DNA of 64,000 bases, taken from Paramecium tetraurelia. Its lineage: Eukaryota; Ciliophora; Oligohymenophorea; Peniculida; Parameciidae. The position numbers were made by a program, and so were the translations under genes. Below are positions 1 through 11,105 of this stretch, piece by piece. The stretch is from the NCBI RefSeq assembly GCF_000165425.1, contig NW_001799089.1, positions 253,496 to 317,495 on the forward strand, read 5' to 3'. How positions within the stretch are numbered: position 1 is the first letter of the stretch; each line of letters starts with the position of its first letter. The notes under the pieces were generated by a model. It saw only the letters and a program-made list of their open reading frames with translations. It ran no database searches and was not told where the DNA came from.

Positions 1-357
1 TTGTTTAAGAAGTCTTATATCCTGCTAATTTTTTCGTATTAAGCACATCAAGAATAACAACTGGAATTGACCGTTTATTATTTTTGTAATAATGAATAAG
101 AGATTTAGCACTAGAATAATTGAGATCCAAAGCTTTCGCAACCTAAAACTTAAAAAGATATATTTTACCTACTTTATCTATTTGCCCTCTTAAAATACCT
201 CTCTAAACAACTATATCTATTGTTCTATAGGGATTTTGTGAACTTTTCTTGTATTTAATTTGGAAACTATTCTTTTTGGGACATAATCTTCTCCATCAGA
301 GCTCTATGTGCTAGAGATAGGATCTTGGGTTTAGTGATGATATATTTGTTGGCTCAT
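1..357 (-). CDS. HTH-like protein, 3' end outside window
   Basis: Starts with ATG at 357 on the minus strand and runs off the left edge, so the C-terminus is missing. The first ~45 residues are Ser/Thr/Gln-rich and read MSQQIYHHQTQDPISS at the start. A 26-nt intron (GTA..TAG, about 143-168) joins them to a region reading QVAKALDLNYSSAKSLIHYY, whose helix-turn-helix-like pattern suggests DNA binding. No family is named with confidence; function is inference from the pattern only. Confidence 0.55.
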
Positions 358-594
358 ATGTCAATAAAGGTTTAAGATATTAATTATATAATTAACAGTG
401 ATTATGAATTATTTCATTATGATTTTTAATTATCTAGAAATTATATCTTCTGATTTTCTAATAATTAAATATACAATGTATATTACAATATAAAATCGAT
501 CAGTTCTAACAAATGGAGGAGATACATAAAATCTTAAGATATGGATCAAAAATAATAATTATAAATTTATCTTGATATTATTTATATTTCTAAT

Positions 595-1215
595 TCATTA
601 GGCTGCAGCAACAGGAGGTTTTCTCATTTCTCTGACAAAGCGCTCGTAGATTTCATCTTCTCTTTGTTTAAGCTCATTCTCAGTACTTGGAGCATAATAA
701 TTTGGATAATCCAATCCTGATGAGTTTGATATATATAAATTACCATATTTTGTAATTTTGAGTAGTTGTTTCTCAACATAATTCACAACTTTGGAAGCAT
801 CAGCCCAATTTCTATTAGCATTTGATCTATGTCCAAGAATAAATGGTGGTCTCAGATGAAAATATTGATTTTAATAGTTCTAAAAATTAGAAAGAATATT
901 ACAAGTATTTTTTCAAGTCTTGCACTAACAGGATAGAGATTAGTAACTCTACCTGATTCATGATTTAGGAATGCTCTCATATGGTTCAGAAATGATTCGC
1001 CTTTGATAAATTCTTGAAATACCAACTCTTAATCTCTTGGCAAATGCTTCATATTCATATTCAGTCAAATCAGGTCTTAATGTGCTAAATGATGATTTAT
1101 AATATTTGAAATGCTATTCAGTTGTCATCTATCTTGCATTGATGGCTATTCCTCTTTCTGGGTCAATGTATACTTCATCTGTATCTGTTCCTCTTTGATT
1201 TCGTAATTAATTCAT
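595..1215 (-). CDS. Conserved hypothetical protein, ~191 aa, two introns
   Basis: Code-6 ORF from ATG 1215 to TGA 595-597. Two introns are needed: 880-902 (23 nt, TAG end) and 1001-1022 (22 nt, AAG end). Removing the second joins the AFAKRLRV segment to GESFLNHMRAFLNHESGR without a frame break. The middle reads PPFILGHRSNANRNWADASK, followed by YVEKQLLKITKYGNLY, strongly protein-like and soluble with no membrane segment. I do not recognise the family. The C-terminal part is charged and probably helical. A neighbouring minus-strand gene lies downstream at 1-357. Confidence 0.65.
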
Positions 1216-2015
1216 TATTATATAAATTAATACTAATTTTAACTTTTATTTTAATACAAATTCCTGAAACTTAGAATACTCTCTACTATTAGAACTGTCT
1301 ATTTCTACAATAGCAAATAGTAAGTCATGTATTCTTAGTGGCGTCCAACTTGATAGTAATAAACAGATGTTATTCTATAATTTAATTTACTCTAATAATT
1401 AAATTATGACTAGAATTTTTCTGAATTATGCAACTTTTAGGAATTTAAATTACTTTAAAGTAAATTATTTTTGTTTTAAGTTCAATTAACTGATGATCTT
1501 CTTACAAATTGGTTACTCATAAACAACATTCCAAACAGTTGAAGTGAACTTATAACATAATCAATTAATTTATAAAAATACTCAAATATTACAGCTGTAA
1601 ATAACAAAAGCTACTAACTATATAAGAAGATCATAATTATGAATTATATTTGTAATTTTTCTAAACAAAAAATAATTGTGTAGAAGTTCATTAAATGATT
1701 TTGGTTCATTTATTAGTCCAAAGCTTAGACGATTTGATTATTATATCAATTTTATGAATACTAATTTTAGTATCGCAATTCATTGATTTTTATTTCATTT
1801 TATTGATACTTATAATTTTAGACATTCTTTTAAACTACAATAATTTAGAACCAATTATTGTGTTATCTAAGAGTAATGTAATTTATCCAATTTGCTCTGA
1901 AATCTTTTATTTTATTTAACAATATTCTATTATCCTATAACTCTTATTTTCTATTGATTGTTTGATACAATATTTCTAAATTAAGATGATAAATAAACAT
2001 TTTTATCATTGGAAA
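1216..2015. other. Intergenic region, ~800 bp
   Basis: AT-rich stretch between the divergently oriented unknown gene (595-1215, minus) and the eS8 gene (plus). It probably holds both promoters. I see no ORF of convincing composition, no tRNA and no long repeat. Confidence 0.5.
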
Positions 2016-2781
2016 ATGGGAGGANNNNNNNNNNNNNNNNNNNNNNNNNNNNNNNNNNNNNNNNNNNNNNNNNNNNNNNNNNNNNNNNNNNNNNNNNNNN
2101 NNNNNNNNNNNNNNNNNNNNNNNNNNNNNNNNNNNNNNNNNNNNNNNNNNNNNNNNNNNNNNNNNNNNNNNNNNACAAAAGAAGACTTACAGGAGGTCGT
2201 ATGCCAATCCATAAGAAGAAGAGAGCTTTTGAGAAAGGAAGATAAGCTGCAATGACTAAATTGGTTTCAGGAGAAAAGAGAGTCAGAAGATTAAGAGTGA
2301 GAGGAGGAAATTTCAAATTCAGAGCTCTCCGTTTATCTGAAGGCAATTTCTCTTGGGGAAGCCAAGGTGTTGCTAAAAAAGCTAAAATCGTTGAGGTGGT
2401 TTATCATCCATCCAATAATGAATTGGTCAGAACCAAAACATTGACCAGAGGTGTAATTGTCTAAGTTGATGCTACTCCATTCAAATAATGGTATGCCAAG
2501 AAATATAACGTTGAATTGGGATCAAAGAAGAAGAAGGTAATTGATCATCATCATAATCATAGGAAACAACTGGAGAATAACCTAAGAAATTAAGTTCAAA
2601 GTAAGAGAAAAGAGCCAAGGAAAATGTTATTGATTAATTCGTCTAAGAATAATTTGCCAATCAAAGATTGTTAGTCAGAATTACATCAAGACCAGGATAA
2701 TCAGGAAGAGCTGATGGCTACATCTTGGAAGGAAAGGAATTAGAATTTTACATCAAGAAAATCGAATAGAAGAAGAAGTGA
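2016..2781 (+). CDS. RPS8: 40S ribosomal protein eS8 (RPS8)
   Basis: Structural protein of the small ribosomal subunit. After the N gap the frame reads [20 protein letters not shown], then [32 protein letters not shown], and near the end RITSRPGQSGRADGY and [13 protein letters not shown], the hallmark eS8 blocks. Internal TAA/TAG codons fall at Gln positions. A 26-nt intron (about 2537-2562) lies after the KKKK stretch. TGA stop is at 2779-2781. The family start should be about 8 codons before KRRL; the ATG at 2016 followed by GGA GGA just before the gap is the likely start, so the 150-N gap is probably a placeholder length or hides an intron. Confidence 0.93.
2025..2174. other. Assembly gap (150 N)
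   Basis: Exactly 150 unknown bases inside the first codons of the eS8 gene. Homology predicts only about 20 coding bases are missing here, so the length is likely arbitrary or includes an intron. Confidence 0.95.
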
Positions 2782-2877
2782 TTTCCATCATCAATACATT
2801 AAATTGCATAATAATAGTACATCCTAGAAAATATTGTTTTCATAAACACAATTTAAATTAAGATATTTAAATTGATA

Positions 2878-4968
2878 TCATTTTTTCCTCTTTTCTGATC
2901 CAAATAACTTCTAATATTAGTTTAATTTGTTCACAGTACTGTGAGCTGTTGTTTTAGGAGATGGCAAATTACAAAATTATTCTGTTTTAATTCTTTCAAT
3001 TTAATTTTTTTGATTTTAATCAGGGATTGTTGTTATTCTGTCCGAACTTAATAATTGCTTTGATTGATCAAATAGAAGTTTTAGTTTCTAAAATATGGGA
3101 TTTAACTTACTTTTAATTCTTAAAAAGAAATTTGAGAATTTTACTATGTTTTCGAATAACCATGACTCATTTTTAGAGATTCTTACATTATTTAAGAAGG
3201 CTTAGTCAAAAGATTATGCTTCTTAAAATAATCCTGAGTTTCACTTTTTATACTTGCTTTTAAAGATTTTTTACTTTCTTAAGGAGAGTACTAACATGTA
3301 AAGGATTTAATAATACCTTAGCTTTATTTATTACCTATTTTGGTGGAGATATTGGTTCTTTTTATAAAAATTGGGAATACAATTTATTGCCATTTATTAT
3401 ATTAGATCTATTGTGGTATTCCTCCTATTTCACTTTTTAATAGTAGAAGTTCTATAATTAATATTTTGCTGCGTCGACATTCTTTAAAATACAATATAAC
3501 AATTACTTGAAATTCATTAGTCATATTGATTGCAAACTATTTCCTGAATTCAGCATCCCCCTTATTAAACTCCTCTTCATCAAAATTATATTTTAAAGGT
3601 TCAGGCTTATAAGGAGTTGGTAATTGCCGATTCATAATTTTTTCAAAATCAACATCATTAAACCAAGGATGACTTAAAATTTCAATAACTCCTTCCTTTG
3701 ATCCTAATCTTTCTTTAGCATCTTTTTCTAGAAGAGATATAATTAAATCTTTTAATTAATTTGAAATTTAAACATAATCAGGAAATTAAATGGTTTCTGT
3801 TAAGATTGAATGATAAATTTCTTAAGTATTATGAGAGTAATAAGGAGGCAGACCTGAAATCAACTCATAGAGCAATGCTCCTAAACAGTAGCAATCAACT
3901 AAGTAATTATGACCTGTTTTCATAAGCATTTCAGGAGCCATATATTCAGGAGAACCACAAAATGAATAAGCAAAATCATCAGCTGCCATATCAGGTTTAG
4001 AGAGTCCGAAGTCACTTAACATGAGATGGCCTTACAAATCTAATAAGATATTTTCTGGTTTGATGTCCCTATAGACAATATTTTAAGAATGCAGATAATT
4101 CATTCCTATGCAGATTTCAACAAAGTAATATTTAGCATCTTATTCATTTAATTTTTTCAATTTTCTTAAATGATAAAATAGCTCACCTCCTGCACAATAA
4201 TCTAAAACAAATGCAATGTAAAATTTTGATTCGAATGCATAATGCAAGGGTATGATATATTGATTCTCCATTTTAATCATGATATCCCTTTCATTTTATA
4301 CAATAATTTCTTTGTTATTGTCAATTATAAACTTTTTATCAATCAATTTTAATGCATAGAATACTCCATTATCTTTTTTTCTAACTAAATATACCCTCGA
4401 GAACCCTCCTACACCAATGCATTTTATTAATTGAAAATCCTTCAATCCAACCTTTTTTGTAGTTTATGGCTAAGAATACATAGGTTATAAAGAAAGCTTT
4501 ATTCCTTGAAATACTGTCAAACTCATATCTGATAGAGATAAGTAATAATCAAAAGGAACTTTTTTTTGTATTGTGCAAAACTAACAAATCTTTTTGATCT
4601 CTAGAATCTATTTTAAACTTTACCAGCTTGTATTTAATCATCATTAGTAGAGCCTGTGCCTCCATCCTATTGGGCATGATGTTTTTCAATGCTTGCTATT
4701 TATTAGATCAAATAATTATAGAGATCACATGTAGATTAGTCGGCATAATCGAATAAGTAGTAATATCTATTAGGGTTGTGGTGATGCATTACTTTGAATT
4801 TTTGTAGTATAAAATTATCTAGAGTTTCTGTTTGGGATCATACTCCAACATCTCATCACTCTTTGTTTTGGTTTATTATTTAGGTTAAGGAGTTTGTTCA
4901 GTTTTTGAGTGTCCCTGATTCAGAGATTTTGATTCAATATCGGTTTTTCTGGTAATTTTGGGTTGCAT
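2878..4968 (-). CDS. AGC-family Ser/Thr protein kinase with long C-terminal tail, ~650 aa
   Basis: N-terminal ~160 residues are Lys/Gln-rich with a short domain reading YYYLFDYADQSTCDLYNYL. The kinase core follows: glycine loop CIGVGGFSRVYLV, catalytic loop IVYRDIKPENILLD, magnesium loop LSDFGLSK, and activation segment FCGSPEYMAPEML typical of AGC kinases. Introns removed to keep frame: 26 nt (about 4757-4782), 4590-4618 (29 nt, AAG end), 3482-3506 (25 nt, AAG end), then 26 and 23 nt. Only with the AAG intron at 3482-3506 does the kinase reach a TGA; it then continues through a basic low-complexity tail to 2878. A shorter model with two separate genes was considered and rejected. Substrate is unknown. 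Confidence 0.8.
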
Positions 4969-5238
4969 TATTTAATAGGAGCCTTTTGTGCCTTTTTAAT
5001 TGAAAAAAACATCTTCTATTGATTATTTATGATTAGTTGAAGTATCTGAAATAATAGATTATTTATTTAATTTTTAATTAAAGTACTTTTGATATTAGTT
5101 TTAAATTATTTAAGCATTTTTCAACTTTAATATATTAATTAATTACCATATCGCATAAATATTATTCTTTTTATTGTTATTTCTTATTTTCTGGTTTGCT
5201 TTAACCTTTAGGTGTCTAATTGTATGAAGTTTTTGTTG

Positions 5239-5705
5239 TCAATGGACGCTTAGCCAATTCTTTTTTCTATATGATAATCCTTCTTTAATTACTTCTAAAG
5301 ATACTGTCGCTAATGATAGATTCTTGTTTTTCAGAGTTATCTTCTTTGAATTGCTACCCTCCTCAGTTTGAACACGCAATTCAGCAACCTATTAAAATTT
5401 ACTAATGTTCAAATTACATTAGGTTATGAAGTTTTGATTCGATCACTTTTTAATGTTTGCAGAAACACATTATCAATACTTTTACTCCCTTTTAATTTAG
5501 CTCTCATTAGATTAGTTGATTATGCCATTGAATTTCTTTCCCTCTTAAAATAATCAAGTAATTTTGCTTTTGCTTTTTCTAAATGTCTCTCTGTTTTTAT
5601 TGTGCCAGCAATGGTTTTCATATTTTTCTTTTCTAATCTTTGTGGGGAGTCTTAAAAACTATTTTTGTCAGCAACCTTTTCCGACTAATGACTAAGCTTC
5701 TTCAT
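5239..5705 (-). CDS. Hypothetical protein, ~145 aa
   Basis: ATG at 5705, TGA at 5239-5241, one 29-nt intron (GTA..TAG). The N-terminus is Lys/Ser-rich and the central part reads KTIAGTIKTERHLEKAKAKL, suggesting helices or a short coiled coil. No membrane segment or known motif. Tail-to-head with the AGC kinase gene on the same strand, separated by ~270 bp of AT-rich DNA (4969-5238) without clear content. Confidence 0.5.
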
Positions 5706-5990
5706 TGATGAAGTTAAATAATTTATATAATGAATTTATATTATACAAAAATCATTACATTATTATAGTTTACACTAGTTATTAAAATATCTGAGTACTT
5801 TTTTGTTACTCAATCTTTGATATTTATTTTGTTTGTTCAAAAATTTAATACTTAAAATCAGTTATTATGATACTTCATTTAATAAATTAATAATCTGAAA
5901 GCTGGGACGAAATGAAGTACATGAAAAATGAGTAACGCTAACTTAAAAAGTGTTTTCACGTATTTCATCAAGAATATTATATATATAAAA

Positions 5991-6312
5991 ATGTCAGGTC
6001 ATAATCATAACAAGAAATCAAACTAAATATTTGATAAAAATATTTCGTAATTTAAGGAATTAGACTGGAAAAAGATATTAATCCTAAAATGAATCTCTTG
6101 AGTCAAATAGAAATTCAATAAGAAAAGGAAGAGAGATTGTACAACAAGGGTTATGTGATTCAACGAAGTGATAGAAAATTTGCCATTTCACTTAAAAGTA
6201 TCTATATTATTTTCTAAGGAATTTAATAGACCTAGAGAGTCGATTATATATATACTTTATTACGATTACAATTCAGTTGATTATAAATTTCAATAAAGAA
6301 TTATTTTATTGA
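5991..6312 (+). CDS. Small hypothetical protein, model uncertain
   Basis: ATG at 5991 opens MSGHNHNKKSNQIFDKNIS. Two splice models then compete. A 17-nt TAG intron followed by a 32-nt TAG intron leads to a TGA at 6310-6312. A single 28-nt AAG intron leads to a stop at 6169-6171 and a Ser/Asn/Arg-rich tail. Both give protein-like sequence and nothing here decides. No family recognised. Confidence 0.35.
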
Positions 6313-6730
6313 TTCCTATTTCGATGAATTCTTAAACAAATTCTCTAGTTTATGTGATCATTTGGTTAGATTAGTTATATTTTCTATCTAAACTCATAAT
6401 AATTAATATGTCATTAACTTGGATTACAAATCAAATCATTAATAACACCACATGATTTTAAAAAGATTTAAAAATACGTAAATTAATTTAAAATCTACTA
6501 ATTAGTATCATTCTTCATAACTATAAGAATTATCTTAAAGGATCTAATTAGTAGATCAATATAATGATCAGAATTTGTTCGGCTCTAAATTACAGTAACT
6601 AAATTAATAATTTACTTGAACTAAATTCAATAAAAAAACTAATGAAATAAAATTAAGTTGAATAATTTCTTCTATAATCATAAATTTCAATTATTTGATA
6701 AAATTTAATAGATAAAAATATACACTCAAT
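6313..6730. other. Intergenic region with a perfect inverted repeat
   Basis: AT-rich spacer of ~420 bp. It contains a perfect 13-bp inverted repeat (ATCTACTAATTAG at 6493-6505 and its complement at 6544-6556) with a 38-nt spacer. No convincing ORF seen. Confidence 0.5.
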
Positions 6731-8764
6731 ATGGAAAATACTCATTTGGTTGAAGAATCTTAATAAATCAACTAGTAATATTAAAACCCACAAACATCAG
6801 AAAATAGATTTCAAAGTTTGTAATCCTAAGATGAAGATGATGAAAATTAATAAATCAATAATTCTCATTTTAAGAATTTAAGCTCATCATCTATCTAGAA
6901 TGTTCTTTCTTCTTAAAATAGTAACTTAGATTAAGAGAACCAGGATGATGACTTTAATTTTATTACGCGAGAATAAAACTAAAAAAATAACATTGAAAAT
7001 TAATAGAATGAATAATAAATATTACCATTAGAGAATGATCAAAATGAAGAGAAGATAATCTAAAATGACTCTAAGATTACCCAAACTTAAGTTGTACAGA
7101 ATGAAGAACCTTAGACAGATTAATTGGAAGATAAAAATCATTCTCAAATAAACAATAATTCAGAAGATAAAGATATTAAATAAGTATCAGTTAATATCTT
7201 GATTAAACATATTCCAACTGAAACTTCAGATTAAAAATATGAATTATAAAGGGGCAATGAAGTTGAGTAGAATATTTAAAAAATACAGAACAGTTCTTAA
7301 CATGTAGAAAAGCTTAAATCAATCATTAAGTCCCCAAAATCTGGAACTTCAAATGTTTAATCAGGAGATCCTTCCATAGATAAAAGTATTTCACCAGAAT
7401 AAATATTAAAATAAAAAAGAAATGAAAAATTGTATAATTAGATTATGGAGACTAATTTAAATGAAATCTTCTTATTTTACTCTAAACAGTTCCAATCTCC
7501 ATTAAAATTACCCACAAAAACAAAAGAATCAATTTTTGAGAAAAAATCATTTTTGAGTTTGCCTTAATATATGCATTTTTGTAGAGATTTTTAATTAATT
7601 GATTTGTTGGTCACTAATGAATTTATAGAAAAGTATGCTGGTCCCAAAAACCAAAAACCATTATACAAAATAAAATATAAGAATAGAGTAAAAGATTCAT
7701 TTATTGTTACAAAATAAATTTTATAAGAAATTTTTCAGAAATGCTCTGGAATCTAATAATTAAGCTTTTCAGAGTTTTAATACTCATTAATAAAAATAGC
7801 AGATGTTGTATTTCCAGTTTCTAATTCTATTAATGCACTCTATTTATATTTAGGTATTCATGATCCAGAAATCTACAATAAAAAGCTATCTACAATTTAA
7901 GATATGAACTAATCACGTATCTAAAATCAAGACAATATAATAACTAAATAAGACGTCAAGAAAATACTACCTACAATTGTAAATAAACCATAAATTGATC
8001 ATCAAAATAGTTAAGATACATCTCAAATTTCAAAATTTAATTATATTTAAGAGACACATAAAAGACATAAGGCCTAATAAAATACTAATTAGAGCTATTC
8101 AATTCGATGGGAAGATTTGGTAAATAGTGAAAGCGAATTTGATCCTAGAAAGTTGCTATTGGATGAAGACCTTACAGATTAAGATGATGCAATATATTTG
8201 AAAGAGTACATGATAAGTGAGGTAGGAATAAAAAAAAAATAAGATTTTCTAAAGTAATATTAAGAAGGAGAAAGGATAAAGTATTCCCAGTATCCCTACC
8301 AAAACTATTAATAAAGAAGAAAACAAGGTTATACTGAAAATTCGTCTAGAGAACAAAATCCATCAAGTTTATAGGGGAGGCTAATTTTTTAAAAGGAAAC
8401 TATGTTTTTATAGAAAATATAGGAATTGCCTGAAGCATAATTAGTTTATCCAACCCTACCTATAAATTAAACTTCTCAAATGCTTCAAAAAGAAAGAGGT
8501 CAATAATTAATTCATCCTAATTCTTTTGAGTAAAGAAAAAACTACAATGTTATAAAATAACTTCCATCTCTTAATAAATCTTATGCTAATTAAAATGTTA
8601 GTTCATCAATTGAGAGAGGACAACAAAATATATCATAAATAGATCATGTTAGTAAATAGAACTTACGTAAATTGGAAATAAATTAAAAAAAAAGAGATTA
8701 GTAAATTTATGTAGGAATGTTAAAACTTTAAGATATCAAAGCAAGAAAAGTATAAAGGAAATGA
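6731..8764 (+). CDS. Gln-rich protein with a central EF-hand-like/p25-alpha-like segment, 677 aa
   Basis: A single uninterrupted code-6 ORF, ATG 6731 to TGA 8762-8764, with no intron. The first ~240 residues are Asn/Gln/Ser/Asp-rich and low-complexity. Around residues 250-380 the sequence becomes globular: FEKKSFLSLPQYMHFCRDF, ILQEIFQKCSGIQQLSFSEF and then ADVVFPVSNSINALYLYLG. The spacing resembles the p25-alpha/EF-hand-like domains of ciliary proteins, but this is a pattern judgement. The C-terminal half is again Gln/Lys-rich and likely disordered. Function unknown. Confidence 0.75.
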
Positions 8765-9063
8765 CTTTAATAATGTTATTTATAACTTAAAATCTCATTT
8801 AATTCTTTTTAATTTTCTTATAACTAGATTTTAGTCCTATAATTAATTTTAAGAACTCAAATTGAGAATAATCACTACTTTAGGAGTAATTCAACTTAAA
8901 AAGTAATAATAAAATTGGGCATAAAATACTAAATAGTAGAGAAATAATAAGGCTAAGAATGGATTCATTGAGCTAAATATAATTTTGATAACTAATAGTG
9001 AAAATTCAAAGAGCAATATGAATAAATATAAAAAAAATATACGTTTTTGAATATAATTATATA
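8765..9063. other. Intergenic region
   Basis: AT-rich, ~300 bp, presumably the 3' region of the Gln-rich gene and the promoter of the next gene. No ORF, repeat or RNA gene seen. Confidence 0.5.
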
Positions 9064-11086
9064 ATGAAATTCATTGCCTTAGCGATGTTGGTGATGTTAG
9101 CAACATCACAAGAATTCGTAGAATTTTACTCGGCATTTTAAAATTCAGATGCAGCTTAATTGGATGGATGGACAATACAAGGATCATTGTCAAAGGCTTA
9201 AACTGATAATTTCTTTACTTGTTCAGGTGCCTCAGTTTTTGGAGGACCTAAAGCATTTGGTAAAGGAGCAATAGTTACCAAATAATTTTAATTGCCTCCT
9301 CATTTTTAGATTAAAATATAAGTTGAAGTCTGGAAGTATAGCAATTTTACAAATCTAGATTTGATGCATGGGACACTCAAAGATAATTTTTTTATTTGGA
9401 TAATTACCTCTGGGAAACAATGTGGACTGGAAGTGATGGAACAAAAAGATGCGCAACTCCAGCAGGTGGTAATGTGAATTCATTCCCAGTTGATTAAACA
9501 ATAACTCATAATCATGCAGCATTATTTATTGCATTTACATCATCTGCTGATAAGACAGCCGATAAAGTATAATCAATGCTAATCTTTAGATGTCTTGGGG
9601 TTTTAGAAACTTGAAATTATCTTATTTGCCATGTCCAACGGAATGTGGTACATGCCTTGGACCAGATGCAATTGTTTGTTAGATGTGGGTTCCAGTATCA
9701 TCAAGCTGGATTAAGAATGTAGATGCTGATGGATGGAGTGCAAAAGGATCTTCAACTGTTATTAAATCAAGCACTTGTGCAGGAGTTCCAATTATTGGTG
9801 GTCCTGGTAATTTTGGTAATAATGTGTCAATCTAAAAAATCTTTGATAAATTAGTGCCACATTATAGAATTAAGGTGATAGCATAATTTTGGAAGATTGA
9901 TAATTGGGATAATGATAATGCAGTTTTGTCTATTGATAATCAAGAAAAATGGAAATAAAATGTTGCTTAAGTAGAAGATAAGGAATATTTCATTTGTGAT
10001 AAGATCAGTCCAGGAGGTGTTGATGGAACAGAAAAGATTATTAATGTTAACTTCGAAACTCCTCATAATTATGGAGCTGCTCTTGTAAAATGGACATCCA
10101 CAATCAAGAAGTCATCTAAATAAGCATCTTGGGGTATTAGATAATTCCAATTGTATGTTGCATAATGTTCAAGCAATTGTGCAACTTGTACTGGACCAAG
10201 TGTTGAAGATTGCTACTGCTTGTGTTTCTCCTTATGTATTATTGGATCCAGAAGATGGAAATGGATCTGGTTGTGTATTGAAAGGAGATTGGGTTGAATT
10301 CACTTCAGAATTTCTAAGGAGCAGGTTGGACAGCTAATGCAGATTGGAAAGTTGCTGATGGTAAAAATGGACCAGATTTTACAACACAATGTGGAGAATT
10401 CAAATTCTTTGGTGGTTTTGATAAGACTGGAAAAGATGCTAAAATCACTAGAAAATTCAATTTACCTGCTCATAAAAGAATTAGAATTGCATTTGAAGCT
10501 TGGAAGATTGATAATTGGAATGGAGAAGATTATTTTGTTAAAGTTGATGGATTAAATGTTTGGTAAAGAACATTTGGATTTGGTGATCCTGGACTTGCTG
10601 ATATTTGTGGGTGGAGATGGATTTGAAAATTATGCTATTGTTGATTTTGTTATTGGACATGAAACACCCACTTTGGATTTACTTATATCAACCACCATTG
10701 GAAAGAATAATGATAATGCTTCATTTGCACTTAAAGGATTTAAACTCTATTATGAAAAACCAGATGCTTGTGCCACTCTTTATACAGAATGCAATTATAC
10801 AGGTAGTTATTTTATTCTATTAGTTTCTTAGGAAAATCATTCAACATGTGTGAAGACTTACCTAACTTCCAACTAGCTAAATATCCAAGCAAAATCAAGT
10901 CAATTTAAGTTCCAGCAGGAGCTAAGGTGATTCTTTTTGATGAGATGGATTATAATGGTATTCAATATTATATTATAAATAGGAAAAACCATTGAATACA
11001 CAGAGAATTAAAAGTGCATTGAAGAATATCAATACAAATTCCTTTAAAAAAACTAATAAAGTATTGTTTTAACAGCTAACAATTGA
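9064..11086 (+). CDS. Secreted protein with three repeated domains and a C-terminal beta/gamma-crystallin domain
   Basis: Starts with a signal peptide (MKFIALAMLVMLATSQE-like; cleavage near residue 17). Three related ~190-residue domains follow, each opening with an aromatic/Gly-Trp block and carrying W-K-[IF]-D-x-W, separated by Cys-rich linkers such as CPTECGTCLGPD and CSSNCATCTGPSVEDC. The last ~85 residues form a beta/gamma-crystallin fold: TLYTECNYTGKSFNMCEDL and PSKIKSIQVPAGAKVILFD. Introns include 23-nt ones near 9328 and 9570. In Tetrahymena, beta/gamma-crystallin proteins of the Grt/Igr group reside in secretory granules, so a trichocyst or secreted role is a reasonable inference. 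In domain 3 the frame slips by one extra base at three places (near 10214, 10311 and 10609). Confidence 0.75.
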
Positions 11087-11105
11087 TATAATAAATAACA
11101 TATAA

